Shown here: positions 35,140-50,400 of the stretch, one piece after another
How positions within the stretch are numbered: the first letter of the stretch is position 1
Layout of the letters: each line of letters starts with the position of its first letter
Origin: Chondrosia reniformis
Lineage: Eukaryota > Porifera > Demospongiae > Chondrillida > Chondrillidae
NCBI GenBank assembly: GCA_947172415.1
Contig: OX359198.1
Coordinates: 7,148,401-7,212,400 of the forward strand
Direction: 5' to 3'
Length of the DNA stretch: 64,000 nucleotides
Translations under genes and position numbers: made by a program
Notes under the pieces: model-generated
Databases searched by the model: none
Told to the model about the DNA's origin: nothing
The model's input: only the letters and a program-made list of their open reading frames with translations

Positions 35140-37426
35140 TTTGCTAGGGTCTATTTATAATAAACGTATTTTTTCGAACGATCTTCTGGTAGCAAGTTCG
35201 AGAACAATGGGTACGTGTAGTACATCCATTCAGCTATTCAACGAAGAATAGTCGAAACAGCTCAGTAAAACCTTCCTCAATAGAAGAACATCTGCAGGCG
35301 AAAGTCACAACAACTCAGCCACGAGCTTCTCTATTCTTCCGTGGTATACAGCTTTGTACCCAACAACATACAGTCAAATTAAGAAAATTATTATGTATTA
35401 CGAATATAGTCAATTACTAAAACAGCGCAAGTTACAAAATACTCTAACTCTTAGAATAACTATATGTTTAAAACATTTTAGTGCAGGCATCATTAGATTT
35501 AGCTAGCTTCGTACACCTGCTAAATAATCAAGCATGGCATTTAGACATTGAGATCTCATCACACTCATAATGGAAACCAGATAACTTGCGCGTTTATGTC
35601 GAATGAATTCAAAATTTTAATGTGTCTTATGCACTCATATATATAGCCTATTCAATGTATGTATAAGTATGTCAAATGTAAATCAGTTTCAATCTTATAT
35701 CTGGGTCTAAAGAATACCTACATGATCGCCGTGAGATACGCAGGCAATTAATAATTGGAATGCCATCTTTTTGGTATCTAAGGCAAAGCTTTATTAGTTA
35801 TAGAATGTTTATTCGAAGATTTGTCCCAGTTTATTAAATGCTGACAACGTTGATTGTTATTCCTTTATTGTGTAATGTTTGCCAGAGAAAATGGCAGCAG
35901 ATACATGGATCAGGACGAGATGATGCCCATGGGAATCGCTATATGGCACTGCTCTGTGAGATTACAACTTGTAAGTTTTTGGTGCATAGAAGTTTGAATT
36001 AGGTATTGTCTAAAGTTATACTAGTCTATAGGTACGTAACTTCATGAAGTTTAAGCTAAAACACACACTATAGTTTATGTGTGACAGGTCGATCAGACTA
36101 GCTAGTGGAAATATTAATTATGTACATGTTCTAATCGGTGAATGTTACCCTGGATGGTAGCAATGTTGTTTAGGTGTTGCCATGGTAGTTTGTACTTGTT
36201 AGGTAGTAGGAACTTATGGTTCATAAATGGTTGACAATTTTTATCAGATTAGAACCTTTTAAATTGCTTGGAGTTGTTATGTCACTCTAGGTCTCTATGA
36301 AAATAGACAGTACAGTCTAAAATATAAAGTATTGATAGATCCAGTCATGCAGTTGTGCATTCTGCTCATTTTTTCTTCTAAGAATCTTCTTCTTCTTCTT
36401 CTTCTTCTAAGAATCTTCTTCTTTTTCCAAGATTTCAATGCGCTCTACATTATTACACTATTGTATGGTGCATAGTACTCATTCCTACTGTAAGTAATTC
36501 ACTTCTCTAGAATGGTTTCCAACTGCATTGCATCAATTGTTTAATGTCAGTCTTTATCATAAACATTGTTTTAAGAAATTCCAAATGCTATATATTAATT
36601 TAATGTTTAGAATGTCTGTTTGTATTCTTATTGAGATGTACACTGTTAAAATATCACAATAAGCACATCTAGATGAGAATGTCTCACTTTATTTTAACAG
36701 TGATAGTGATTAGTGAACTTGGCTAGAATGTTCTAATTGAGATTGTTAATACTGTTCCAGACAATAACAAAGAGAACTGTATAGCAAGGTCATGTAAGTC
36801 AAACTCAAAACAAGTCATGCTATAGCAATCCTATTACAGCTCATGTATTGCCATATATGGCAACAGTGCATAAGCCAGCATTAGATAACAGCCGTACAAT
36901 CTTCTCCATAGAAAGTACTACTTTAGTCAAGTCAAACCAACACATCCACAACTTTCTTCATTCTCCTGTGACATGTACTTACATAAACAGTTAATTTATT
37001 ATGTTAGAATATGTATTTACTCCAGACCACAAAGTCTGTTTGTATTCACACATACTGCTACAGTAACTGGATTATAGACTATTTTGTAATTTGTTCATTT
37101 TGAAATTGCTCATCTAAGAAAACTCTCAAATTGACTACATGTACAAATTAGTATAATTAAATCTAAATTGACTTTGAAACTGACAAGAGTGCAAAGTATA
37201 ATTTAGTATATTTATCATCATACATTTACACACATGCATATGTGTATACATACGGATGGATTTGGATTATCACACATGTACGTAGAATTGTAAAACCATA
37301 ATAAGTATGATAGCAACAATACTTGTACATGTTACATCTTTCCCCATGCAGTTATATATATATACATACATACATACAGATTCACTGTATACATATATAT
37401 ACAGGCTAGTTTACAGTTGTCTCTCT
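35140..37426. other. Intergenic, no gene established
   Basis: AT-rich. A CTTCTT microsatellite at about 36385-36425 and a 13-base perfect inverted repeat (CACTGTTAAAATA at 36641-36653; its complement at 36690-36702) are visible. A possible short first exon at 35919-35970 (MDQDEMMPMGIAIW, then a good donor GTAAGT) has no recognisable continuation. Confidence 0.5.
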
Positions 37427-38434
37427 TTAGGTTGTACTAATAGGCTTCAGGACAGGAACAGCTCTAGGGGAGAATGAACATACAGAATGTTTGAAACAAA
37501 GAGATTCAAGTAAACATTGTAGTCTGTTGTGTAAACACAAAATTTGATATAAATATAAATATTTATGAACTGACTTTTCGGGAGAGGACTTGCACACCTT
37601 CCAAAAGAGTCCAAATAGGAGGAGTACCAGCAGTGCAGTCACAACTACCACAATTGGGACCACTACAGCCAGACCCAGCTCAGGGTTGCACTCAAAGAAG
37701 CCATTGCATGTGGCCTCAGTTGGAGTAGATATAGCAGCTGAAACTGTCTCTGAGAACTCTGTTAGACCTGCAGAGCTATTGCATCTCACCTATTATAGAG
37801 GAACGTCTATCTAAGTATAGTACACAGCATGTATACAAGTAAGCACAACCCAATTATACAAGTATATATAATAGATTTTAGATAGGCTATACAGATAAAC
37901 GATACATGCACATGCACTATTTGATCACTGATAGCCTTTTATATCATGGTTCCATTTCACTTTTAATTCCACGAACTCACTTGGAAAACATACAATCCAT
38001 CGTCATCAACTACGGCTAAGTATGTATTCTGATCTCTGGGCAACAGTACACTCTATTGAAATAGCAAATCAAAAGTGTAGAGAAGATAACACTTTATTAA
38101 TCTGAGGGAAGCATATAATGACGACTTACTGTTCTCTCTGGTTCTGGAGCACGGGCCTCCAATTCATTCATTGGAAGAGGAATTATACCCTACATGATGT
38201 ATTGAAGAATTATGTAGACATTATTACATGCACGGACTTTCAAAATACTTGTACATGATTTTTCTGATAAAATGACCAATATCCTAGCAGATCTCACATT
38301 AGAATCAAATTGAGTTTCTTGTCGGAAATAGACAAGTTCACATTCACGAGATATTCCCCGAGAATACTCCCAAGTCACTTCAAAGTGGCTAGTATTCACG
38401 GCTCTCACTTGAACATTAACTGGTGGCAATGGAA
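37427..38434 (-). other. FN3 domain, transmembrane helix and tail of the CCP receptor (4 exons)
   Basis: Exons 38434-38298, 38189-38130, 38052-37981 and 37789-37427 join in phase. One FN3 domain is spread over all four: PLPPVNVQVRAVNTSHFEVT, a loop with EARAPEPERT, NTYLAVVDDDGLYVFQ and VRCNSSAGLTEFSETV. A Thr-rich linker with two cysteines follows, then a hydrophobic helix of about 23 residues (VVVPIVVVVTALLVLLLFG) and KVCKSS as stop-transfer. The ~50-residue tail is cysteine- and tyrosine-rich (HKYLYLYQ) and has no recognised signalling motif. The donor at 38298 (GTGAGA) is chosen because it gives a complete FN3 fold and keeps phase 0. Confidence 0.82.
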
Positions 38435-41400
38435 CTGCAGCAAGTACAAGTAGATATACAAATGTGTGTAAAGCACCTCTAATGGATCCATGCAACATGA
38501 TCAAGGATTTATATACATGATTATATAAGTGTACCTGTACAGACTGGTGCTGCTCCACTCCATGTACCATTGGCTTGACATACCCTCACAGATGAACCAT
38601 TGATAATCTCATAGCCACTATCACACTGGTATTCGGCAGTGGAATTAAAGAGTGTTCTGTTAGTGAAGGCTGCAACAGCGTGGTCCACTTGCTGAGGGTA
38701 CCCACAGTCTATAACTATATCATATACGTACACGAATGGAATGGATCAACATACAGTACATGAACACACTACTGCAAGCAATAAACCTACTATCGCAATA
38801 TGGCGGCGGCCAGCTCCAATTTCCATTGGCCAGACATGTTATGAAACTTGGTCCCATCAGTTCATATCCTTCGCTACATACATAATAAGCTCTGGAAGGA
38901 TATGAGGTGTCTGTACTATTGCCAGATCTGTATCCATTATCAATTTCCGGTGAGGACCCACATTCAACAGCTAATTAAATCATGAGATATAGACAACAAT
39001 ATTAATTACTAACTCTGTAAAGTAAGTACATTCCATTGATGTATTTAAGCCTTACGTTGGCAATACGGCTCTTCTTCACTCCATTCTCCATCCTCTAAGC
39101 AAGATCTCAATGGTGGTCCTACTAGTGAATAGCCAAAATTGCAATCATACAGTGCTATTGACTTGAAGGTTGTGTCTGCACTGTGTAGAACTGTTCCATT
39201 GTCAGGAGTGTCAGGAATACCACAATCCACAACTGTTATTAATATACAAATATTTTAATCTACTGTATATGCAGTTAATATGCTGTATATGCTACTCACT
39301 TCTACATGCTGGTTCAGTTCCATTCCATTCTCCATTGACCTGACAATACCTCACATCAGATCCATTCAGTGCATATCCAAGATCACAGTAATATACGGCT
39401 ATTGAGTCAAACACTGTACCATAGCTGTACATCAGGTTGCCATTCTCGATGTCAGGAAGAGAATAGCAATCAATAACTATAAGATAATAATGAATAAGGC
39501 TCCTCATAATGGTTCTGAAATGCTATTCATTAAGAATAAAAAGTGTTCAGTTTTATATACTGCATTATCTACGTATATCAGGGCCTTGTGGTACATCTTG
39601 TCCCATAACTGTGGTAAGGTATGAGGCTCTAGTTTTGTATCACACCACATTGAGTCATTATCAGTATATTCAATGGGTTTATAGGCTTTCACTACATAAG
39701 CTATATATGTAAATAAGTGCTCAATTATTTGACAGATATCTACATACTTTCACAGGTGGGATTACGCCCACTCCAATAGCCATCTGAAAGACACCTCCTT
39801 TCAGAGGGGCCAACCAAGGTATACCCGACACTGCAGTTGTGTATCAGAATGGACTGATAAGTAGTGCTGTTAAGAACAAGGTCAGTGGAGCCATTGGCAA
39901 CCTCTACCTCTCCACAATCCACCACTAAAGAATAAACAAACATGATGCAACTGAACATGTGCAGCCTCAGATTCTTACCTTGACAGTGTGGAGGGTCTCC
40001 AACCCACTCCCCACCTTCCTGACAAGTCACTAAGGGGTGGTTCTTACTCAGGAAGTAGCCATCTTGACACTTGTATTTGGCCACTGAAAGGTACGTTGTG
40101 TTTCTACTAGTGTCAGCATATCCATTTTCAATCACTGGAGGACTGCCACAATCAATCACTACATTTATATTTACAGATAAGCATACAAGTATGTATGTAC
40201 GATCATACCACCTTACTATTGTAAGGACAAAATTTTCCAGTAAAAACATACAGACCCTCCTACATATTACATACCTTCACAAATTGGTTCCTCAAGACTC
40301 CATTCTCCTGAGGTCTGACATACTCTCTCAGATGGACCATTAAGGGTATATCCGCTGTTACACAAGTATTTGGCTATAGACTGATACTTATTTCCTGTGA
40401 CAATCATATCACCATCAGATATAGGCTCCAAGACCAGACATTGCACAGCTGCATGATTGGTGCATACAAAGGAAGTTCTTGAAGTACTTGCTCCATGATT
40501 CCTAAAGTGACATACCTTGACAGATTGGTGCAGGAGGGTCCCAAAATCCACATTCATCGCAAACTGATATGTTGGATCCAATAACCTGATGACCCTCATC
40601 ACATATGAAGGAGGCAATTGATTGGTAGTCTTGTCCACTGTATTCTATTCTTCCATTGGTCAGTCTATTAATGGCACCACATTTCACTCCTACCAAATAA
40701 GCAAGACCAAACCTATTAAATGGGACTGCAGCAAATCTGATGTTCATAAAATGTCCTCACTTCTGCACTCAGCCATTAATACACTCCAGTTTCCATCTGC
40801 TTGACAGGAGATGCTGTCATATCCAACTAAATCAAAACCTTCATTGCATGTGTATTTAGCTATACTCTTGTAAAATGTGTCTTCACTGGCATCAACTGTT
40901 CCATATACCAATTGAGGAGGACTTCCACAGTCTATAGCTGTTTCCAAGGAACAAGAATGATGCAATCATGTGAAGACTGCTACCCAACTGAGCTGCAACA
41001 TGCTCACCTGAACATTGAGGATCTCCACTGCTCCAAGAACCATTACTGAGACACACTCTTGTATCATTACTGTTCAGATAGAATCCAGTGTCACATGAAT
41101 ATGTTGCAACTGTCATAAAAGTGGTTTTGCCCGTATTGTAATAAATATTTCCATTTCCAATAGAACTGAGACCCTGACAGTCAATGACTGAATTATGTGT
41201 GGATCAAAATGACATCTTATTCATAGTGCTATAATGATATTCATACCTTCACATCTGGGTTCCTTTCCACTCCAACTGCCATCTGCCTCACACACGTGGT
41301 CAGCTTCCCCCACAAGGTAGTACCCTTCATCACAAGAGTACCTGACTTCAGAGCTGAACTCAGTACTACCTGATAACAACTCAGCACTTCCATTCATAAT

Positions 41401-44400
41401 GGTCCAGGGTTGACCACAATCAATTACTGCAATGACATATACGTATGTATAGGACAAGTGTACGTTTGTATCTTGTATTCCTTATCATAGATATGTAATG
41501 GTTATAGCCCAGAGGTGAATCTACATCCAAATATAACGTGAGCCCTAGATGGAGCCTAGGATAAGTGAGTGGAAGTCTTTTCTTCCTGTTGAACTACTCA
41601 CTCATGCAGGTTGGTGATGGTCCACTCCACTGCTCATCTTCCTGGCAAGTTACCAAGGGAATACCAACCAGCTGGTAGCCCTCATTGCAAATGTAGCGAG
41701 CAACTGATAGATAGGTTGTCCCTCTACTCACATCAAATATGCCATTCTCCACTGGTGGAGGACTGCTACAGTCAATAGCTATATACAAAATGACAAGATT
41801 GTGTCATCATATATGTAACTTGTGCAACAAACTCTTCTATAAACATAAACTTTTACTCACTTTGACATTGAGGTGCAGTTTCACTCCATCCACCAGTGTC
41901 CCCGCACACTCTAGTCCTGGATCCAATTAGTCCAAAGCCTGTATCACAAATATAGCTTGCAGTGGAGCCATAAACCAGTCCATTGGAATAGTGCACGTCG
42001 CCATTCACCACCGGAGCCTCCTCTCCACACCTCGCAACTGAATTAAGTGGCACTCATGACTCAACCTTTCTTCTGTAGCTACAAATACACTCACTTTCAC
42101 AGGCTGGTTCATCTCCACTCCATGTCCCATCCGCTAGACATGTCCTTGTTTGTGGTCCAACACGACTATACCCTTGTATGCATCTGTAGTGTGCAAACTT
42201 GCCCAGTGTGGTCCCGCGGAAGTGATCTATAATGGCACCCTCTATTGGAGCAGGCTCACCACAGTCAACCTCTGCAAAGAACAGTATGGAGAAAGAGGGA
42301 GTTACTTGTGCAATTCCTGTACAGGGCTATGGTATGTATGCTATGGATAATCAGATTATATACACTAAACCTATCCATCTGGGAGGCGATCAAAGTTTGC
42401 CACTTTCAATAGGACTTTGGTCCTCCAGCCATATATAATAATACCTTGGTTGGTTTAGTGTAATATATTCCACTGATTATTCATGGCAACTATTTATATG
42501 ACTTTACTGTTACAGTGAGAAGGGGCATATTAATCTAAAAGATCAGGATCTGCTATGTATATGTATGCATATACATATATACTTGAAACAAACCTTCACA
42601 GATTGGTACTTCACTATTCCATTGTCCATCAGCTCCACAAACAGCAAATGAATTGCCCCTCAAAATGTAGCCAGGATCACATGAGAACAGAGCCACTGAT
42701 TGGTATGTGGTACCATCACTCAGTTTAGTATCACCATTTGGCAGAGATGCAAGAATTCCACAGTCAACACCTAAATATTTTAACAATATTCACATTTTTA
42801 AAATAGTTAACAATATTCAAACCTTATCATCATGAATATAACACATATTCATAACATACCAACACATTGAGGTCCAGTCAATGACCAGGTACCATCCCTG
42901 GTACATGTTCTTGTTGCCCTGTTAGCATTGTCCAACTCATAGCCGCTGTCACATGAATAGGTTATGATAGATTGTAGAGTTGTTCCGCCACTTTCGTCAA
43001 TTCGCCCATTTTGAACTGGAGGTGGACTACCACAGTCAACCGCTGAAGGAGAAGAATTATTTGTCATCATTCATATCTGCTACTAATGACATGGAAGACT
43101 CACGATTACAGGCTGGTTCATTTCTGCTCCATTTGCCATTGCTCTGACATGTCCTCTCTTCAGCACCTTCTAAAATATAACCATCATCACAAGTATAGCT
43201 AGCTACAGCATTTAATAATGTTCCAAAAACAGTTGATGCTCGACCATTTTCAATGTCTTCCAAAGTGCCACAATCTATTACTAAGTGTGAATGGAAATAT
43301 TAAACTCTAATAGATTGCTGACAATTAAGACAATTTGCAATATATGTACACGCATACATATATACAATCCAAAGGTAATCGTGAAGTGCATGGGATTCTA
43401 CTAATTACAGAACCTTCACACCTTTAGAAGTATAAGACTTACCTTGACATTCAATTGTATCCACTCCTCCCCATTCTTGGTTTCGACCACACTGTGCCAG
43501 GTTGTTCTCAACAGGTTCATATCCTTCCACACAGGTATATAAAGCCACACTATAAATAAAATTACCTCTACTTGCGTCTACAGTAGCATTTGCTACCGCT
43601 GGAGGAGAACCACATTCAGTGACTAAAGTAGAGAGCAAAGATATTTTAACATTTTAAATGACAACAGTGAAACCTCTTCACTGACCTTCAGGAGTGCATA
43701 ATGGTACTGATCCACTCCATATACTGTTATCCTGACAGAGCCTTACAGAATCACCAGTAATTACAAATCCTGAATTACAATGGTACACTGCTATATCACC
43801 GAATTCAGTACCAGAGTATGACACATCACCCGTACCAACTGAGATACTACCTGGAATACCGCAATCCTTGACTACATAAAGAAAATAAACCATTGAAAAT
43901 TTTAAGGTATACGAATGTATCAATGAAAGTGCAGTGATTAGATTTTATAAAAATCTCAACAAATAATTGACTTACTAATACAAGATGGTACACTGCCATC
44001 TCCCCAAATGCCAATTGCAATGCATTGTCTATCTGGGTCCCCAAGCAAGGAATACCCGGTATCACAGAAATAGGTCACTCTATCACCAAACACAGTTCCA
44101 TCACTAAGACTGTAGCCTCCACTAGCAATACTTGTCGGAGCACCACAGTCAATCACTATACATACATACGTACATATTGTATATAATATATTTAAAATTC
44201 AACAATATTACTATACGTATACCACGTATACAAATTTATACAAATTTACATTTAGGCTTACTTTCACAAAAAGCATCATTTTCCTTCCATATTCCTATTG
44301 CTAGACACTGTCTTGCCAGTGTATCACCCACAATACGATATCCAACATTACATGAATAAGTAGCTATAGCTTCATATAATGCATCACCCATGTCCAAAAT

Positions 44401-47400
44401 CTGTCCATTCAGCAACAGTGGTGGAGTTCCACATGATACCTCTGTATGTTAGACAAGAGGTATTCTCAAAGGCCAAAGCACTCTTTATCTTTATCAACTC
44501 TTACTCACTCTGACAAGTTGGTTCTGAAGCACTCCAATCTCCAAAGGGTGCCGCTGTAGCACTGGAATTCTCCTCACACACTTGGACAGTCACAGATCCT
44601 CCCACAAACTCATATCCCTCATCACAAGTGTAGACGGCCGCCGATCCAAAGTTGGCATCATCTGTTAGCTCAACATCACCATTTGAAGGGGAACTTCTTG
44701 CTGGACAAGTTATTCCTACAAATACATGGGACAAGCTGGATATATAAACACCAATACAAATCAACATTTCACATATTTGCTATTATTATATTAAGAAAGG
44801 TATCCTTTGACTTGCCTAATGTAAAGGAAATTTCCCTGAATGAAAAGTATAAACCATTTGAAATAAATCTTAAAAGGCATTAATTTAAAAATAAGATAAT
44901 AGTCTTCTTAATTCTAGACATTTACTGGCAAAGGTGTCTCACTTGTACAGGTGGGTAGTGCACTCCATGAGGTATTACTCATGCAGGTAACAATAGTGTT
45001 GTCACTTGTCTGAAAGCCTTCTACACAGGTATATCTCAACTCATCTTCAAAGCTAGTTCCTCCAACAGCAATAACGGCATTATTCACCGAAGGTGGTATT
45101 CCACACTCCACACCTATTATTAAAAACAATAGAATATCTCCAGTCCTTTGAATAGATATCATCACAGGAATTTACCTTCACAGACCAAGTCACTTTCGCT
45201 CCACTGCCCATTTGCCAAACAAGTTCGACTTTGTAGCTCACCCTGAGCAGTATATCCACTATCACAAGTGTACGTAGCTGTCTGCCCAAAGCTTGTATTA
45301 CTGGGATTGTCTAACACTCCATTGACTACACCAGGAGCAGTTCCACAGTCCACAACTGTAAAAGAGACAGTAGAGTAACATTCTACCCTACTCGTGGCTA
45401 GAGAGCAGCAGTCAAACGGCATCTTCCTTTAAGACCCCAATAACACAGCATTCTACACTTCATTGAAACTAAGGGCTCATATATAAGATTCTATGGGCAT
45501 ACACCCTTTGACACTCACTCTGACAAGTTGGTTCTGAAGCAGTCCAATCTCCAAAGGGTGCTGCTGTAGCACTGGGATTCTCCTCACACACTTGGACAGT
45601 CACAGATCCTCCCACAAACTCATATCCCTCATCACAAGTGTAGACGGCCGCCGATCCAAAGTTGGCATCATCTGTTAGCTCAACATCACCATTTGAAGGG
45701 GAACCTCTTGCTGGGCAAGTTATTACTGCAGATAGAAAACAGCCAGCCTCTTACAGGTGCACTGCACATTGCTAGGATAATAATTATAATTCATTTAGTT
45801 TTTCTAGCTGGAATTGGCTCTCATCCTTCCTGATGAAAGGAGTCAACACATTTATCCATCTCCAAATTGGTTCTGTCTTGCCAATCAACTTACTCCGCTA
45901 CGGCTAGGGACTTTAATTAATGACTATTCTTACTGACTTACTGTCACAGGTGGGTTCTGAGTTGGTTGAGAACCAGTCTCCACTGTCATCACATGTTCTT
46001 GTTGCAACAGCAGTGGAAAGTCTGTAGCCGGTCTCACAGAAATACAATAACTGGCCATTAAAGTCGTTGCTGAGAATGGAGAAACCTCCATGGTCAATCT
46101 CATCAGGCAATACGCATGTGACGGCTGCAGAACGAGTAGAAAATCTCTCCATTAGTGTGCTATTGCTACCATTAATGCAGATTCTCACAAATCTACCCTC
46201 TTATCCTAATGGACCAAGCCATGGGACTTACCTTCACAGACCAAGTCACTTTCGCTCCACTGCCCATTTGCCAGACAAGTTCGACTTTGTAACTCACCCT
46301 GAGCAGTATATCCACTATCACAAGTGTACGTAGCTGTCTGCCCAAAGCTTGTATTACTGGGATTGTCTAACACTCCATTGACTACACCAGGAGCAGTTCC
46401 ACAGTCCACAACTGTAAAAGAGACAGTAGAGTAACATTCTACCCTACTCGTGGCTAGAGAGCAGCAGTCAAACGGTATCTTCCTTTAAGAACCCAATAAC
46501 AGAGACTTTTTCCAGCATTGTACAGTTCATTGAAAATAAGGGCTCATATATAAGATTCTATGGGCATACACCCTTTGACACTCACTCTGACAAGTTGGTT
46601 CTGAAGCAGTCCAATCTCCAAAGGGTGCCGCTGTAGCACTGGGATTCTCCTCACACACTTGGACAGTCACAGATCCTCCCACAAACTCATATCCCTCATC
46701 ACAAGTGTAGACGGCCGCCGATCCAAAGTTGGCATCATCTGTTAGCTCAACATCACCATTTGACGGGGGACCTCTTACTGGACAGGTTATTACTGCAGAA
46801 AGAAAACAGCCAGCCTCTTACAGGTGCACTGCACATTGCTAGGATAATAATTATAATTCATTTAGTTTTCAAAGTTCCTTCTAGCAGGAAACTGGCTCGA
46901 TCTCATCCTTCCTGATGAAAGGAGTCAACACATTTATCCATCTCCAAATTGGTTCTGTCTTGCCAATCAACTTACTCCGCTACGGCTAGGGACTTTAATT
47001 AATGACTATTCTTACTGACTTACTGTCACAGGTGGGTTCTGAGTTGGTTGAGAACCAGTCTCCACTGTCATCACATGTTCTTGTTGCAACAGCAGTGGAA
47101 AGTCTGTAGCCGGTCTCACAGAAATACAATAACTGGCCATTAAAGTCGTTGCTGAGAATGGAGAAACCTCCATGGTCAATCTCATCAGGCAATACGCATG
47201 TGACGGCTGCAGAACGAGTAGAAAATCTCTCCATTAGTGTGCTATTGCTACCATTAATGCAGATTCTCACAAATCTACCCTCTTATCCTAATGGACCAAG
47301 CCATGGGACTTACCTTCACAGACCAAGTCACTTTCGCTCCACTGCCCATTTGCCAGACAAGTTCGACTTTGTAGCTCACCCTGAGCAGTATATCCACTAT

Positions 47401-50400
47401 CACAAGTGTACGTAGCTGTCTGCCCAAAGCTTGTATTACTGGGATTGTCTAACACTCCATTGACTACACCAGGAGCAGTTCCACAGTCCACAACTGTAAA
47501 AGAGACAGTAGAGTAACATTCTACCCTACTCGTGGCTAGAGAGCAGCAGTCAAACGGTATCTTCCTTTAAGAACCCAATAACAGAGACTTTTTCCAGCAT
47601 TGTACAGTTCATTGAAAATAAGGGCTCATATATAAGATTCTATGGGCATACACCCTTTGACACTCACTCTGACAAGTTGGTTCTGAAGCAGTCCAATCTC
47701 CAAAGGGTGCCGCTGTAGCACTGGGATTCTCCTCACACACTTGGACAGTCACAGATCCTCCCACAAACTCATATCCCTCATCACAAGTGTAGACGGCCGC
47801 CGATCCAAAGTTGGCATCATCTGTTAGCTCAACATCACCATTTGACGGGGGACCTCTTACTGGACAGGTTATTACTGCAGAAAGAAAACAGCCAGCCTCT
47901 TACAGGTGCACTGCACATTGCTAGGATAATAATTATAATTCATTTAGTTTTCAAAGTTCCTTCTAGCAGGAAACTGGCTCGATCTCATCCTTCCTGATGA
48001 AAGGAGTCAACACATTTATCCATCTCCAAATTGGTTCTGTCTTGCCAATCAACTTACTCCGCTACGGCTAGGGACTTTAATTAATGACTATTCTTACTGA
48101 CTTACTGTCACAGGTGGGTTCTGAGTTGGTTGAGAACCAGTCTCCACTGTCATCACATGTTCTTGTTGCAACAGCAGTGGAAAGTCTGTAGCCGGTCTCA
48201 CAGAAATACAATAACTGGCCATTAAAGTCGTTGCTGAGAATGGAGAAACCTCCATGGTCAATCTCATCAGGCAATACGCATGTGACGGCTGCAGAACGAG
48301 TAGAAAATCTCTCCATTAGTGTGCTATTGCTACCATTAATGCAGATTCTCACAAATCTACCCTCTTATCCTAATGGACCAAGCCATGGGACTTACCTTCA
48401 CAGACCAAGTCACTTTCGCTCCACTGCCCATTTGCCAGACAAGTTCGACTTTGTAGCTCACCCTGAGCAGTATATCCACTATCACAAGTGTACGTAGCTG
48501 TCTGCCCAAAGCTTGTATTACTGGGATTGTCTAACACTCCATTGACTACACCAGGAGCAGTTCCACAGTCCACAACTGTAAAAGAGACAGTAGAGTAACA
48601 TTCTACCCTACTCGTTGCTAGAGAGCAGCAGTCAAACGGCATCTTCCTTTAAGACCCTAATAACACAGCATTCTACACTTCATTGAAACTAAGGGCTCAT
48701 ATATAAGATTCTATGGGCATACACCCTTGGACACTCACTCTGACAAGTTGGTTCTGAAGCAGTCCAATCTCCAAAGGGTGCCGCTGTAGCACTGGGATTC
48801 TCCTCACACACTTGGACAGTCACAGATCCTCCCACAAACTCATATCCCTCATCACAAGTGTAGACGGCCGCAGATCCAAAGTTGGCATCATCTGTTAGCT
48901 CAACATCACCATTTGAAGGGGAACCTCTTGCTGGACAAGTTATTACTGCAGATAGAAAACAGCCAGCCTCTTACAGGTGCACTGCACATTGCTAGGATAA
49001 TAATTATAATTCATTTAGTTTTTAAAAGTTCCTTCTAGCTGGAACTGGCTCTCATCCTTCCTGATGAAAGGAGTCAACACATTTATCCATCTCCAAATTG
49101 GTTCTGTCTTGCCAATCAACTTACTCCGCTACGGCTAGGGACTTTAGTTAATGACTATTCTTGTTGACTTACTGTCACAGGTGGGTACTGAGTCAGTTGA
49201 GAACCAGTCTCCACTGTCATCACATGTTCTTGTTGCAACAGCAGTGGAAAGTCTGTAGCCGGTCTCACAGAAATACAATAACTGGCCATTAAACTCGTTG
49301 TTGAGAATGGAGAAACCTCCATGGTCAATCTCATCAGGAAATATGCATGTGACGGCTGCAGAACGAGTAGAAACATCTCTCCATTAGTGTGATATTGCTA
49401 CCATTAACGCAGATTCTCACAAGTCTACCCTCTTATCCTAATGGACCGAGCCATGGGACTTACCTTCACAGACCAAGTCACTTTCGCTCCACTGCCCATT
49501 TGCCAGACAAGTTCGACTTTGTAGCTCACCCTGAGCAGTATATCCACTATCACAAGTGTACGTAGCTGTCTGCCCAAAGCTTGTATTACCGGGATTGTCT
49601 AACACTCCATTGACTACACCAGGAGCAGTTCCACAGTCCACAACTGTAAAAGAGACAGTAGAGTAACATTCTACCCTACTCGTTGCTAGAGAGCAGCAGT
49701 CAAACGGCATCTTCCTTTAAGACCCCAATAACACAGCATTCTACACTTCATTGAAACTAAGGGCTCATATATAAGATTCTATGGGCATACACCCTTTGAC
49801 ACTCACTCTGACAAGTTGGTTCTGAAGCAGTCCAATCTCCAAAGGGTGCTGCTGTAGCACTGGGATTCTCCTCACACACTTGGACAGTCACAGATCCTCC
49901 CACAAACTCATATCCCTCATCACAAGTGTAGACGGCCGCTGATCCAAAGTTGGCATCATCTGTTAGCTCAACATCACCATTTGAAGGGGAACCTCTTGCT
50001 GGGCAAGTTATTACTGCAGATAGAAAACAGCCAGCCTCTTACAGGTGCACTGCACATTGCTAGGATAAGAATTATAATTCATTTAGTTTTTCTAGCTGGA
50101 ATTGGCTCTCATCCTTCCTGATGAAAGGAGTCAACACATTTATCCATCTCCAAATTGGTTCTGTCTTGCCAATCAACTTACTCCGCTACGGCTAGGGACT
50201 TTAATTAATGACTATTCTTACTGACTTACTGTCACAGGTGGGTTCTGAGTTGGTTGAGAACCAGTCTCCACTGTCATCACATGTTCTTGTTGCAACAGCA
50301 GTGGAAAGTCTGTAGCCGGTCTCACAGAAATACAATAACTGGCCATTAAAGTCATTGCTGAGAATGGAGAAACCTCCATGGTCAATCTCATCAGGCAATA

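Noticed and set aside
35913..35970. Short first exon of an additional + strand gene
   Set aside because: There is a start codon and a good donor, but no downstream exon or protein family could be recognised.
49155..49376. Frameshifted or broken B exons (a different open frame is longest at 49155, 53418 and 55557)
   Set aside because: The B reading frame itself is intact from acceptor to donor in these copies. The alternative frame only extends further because of intron differences.
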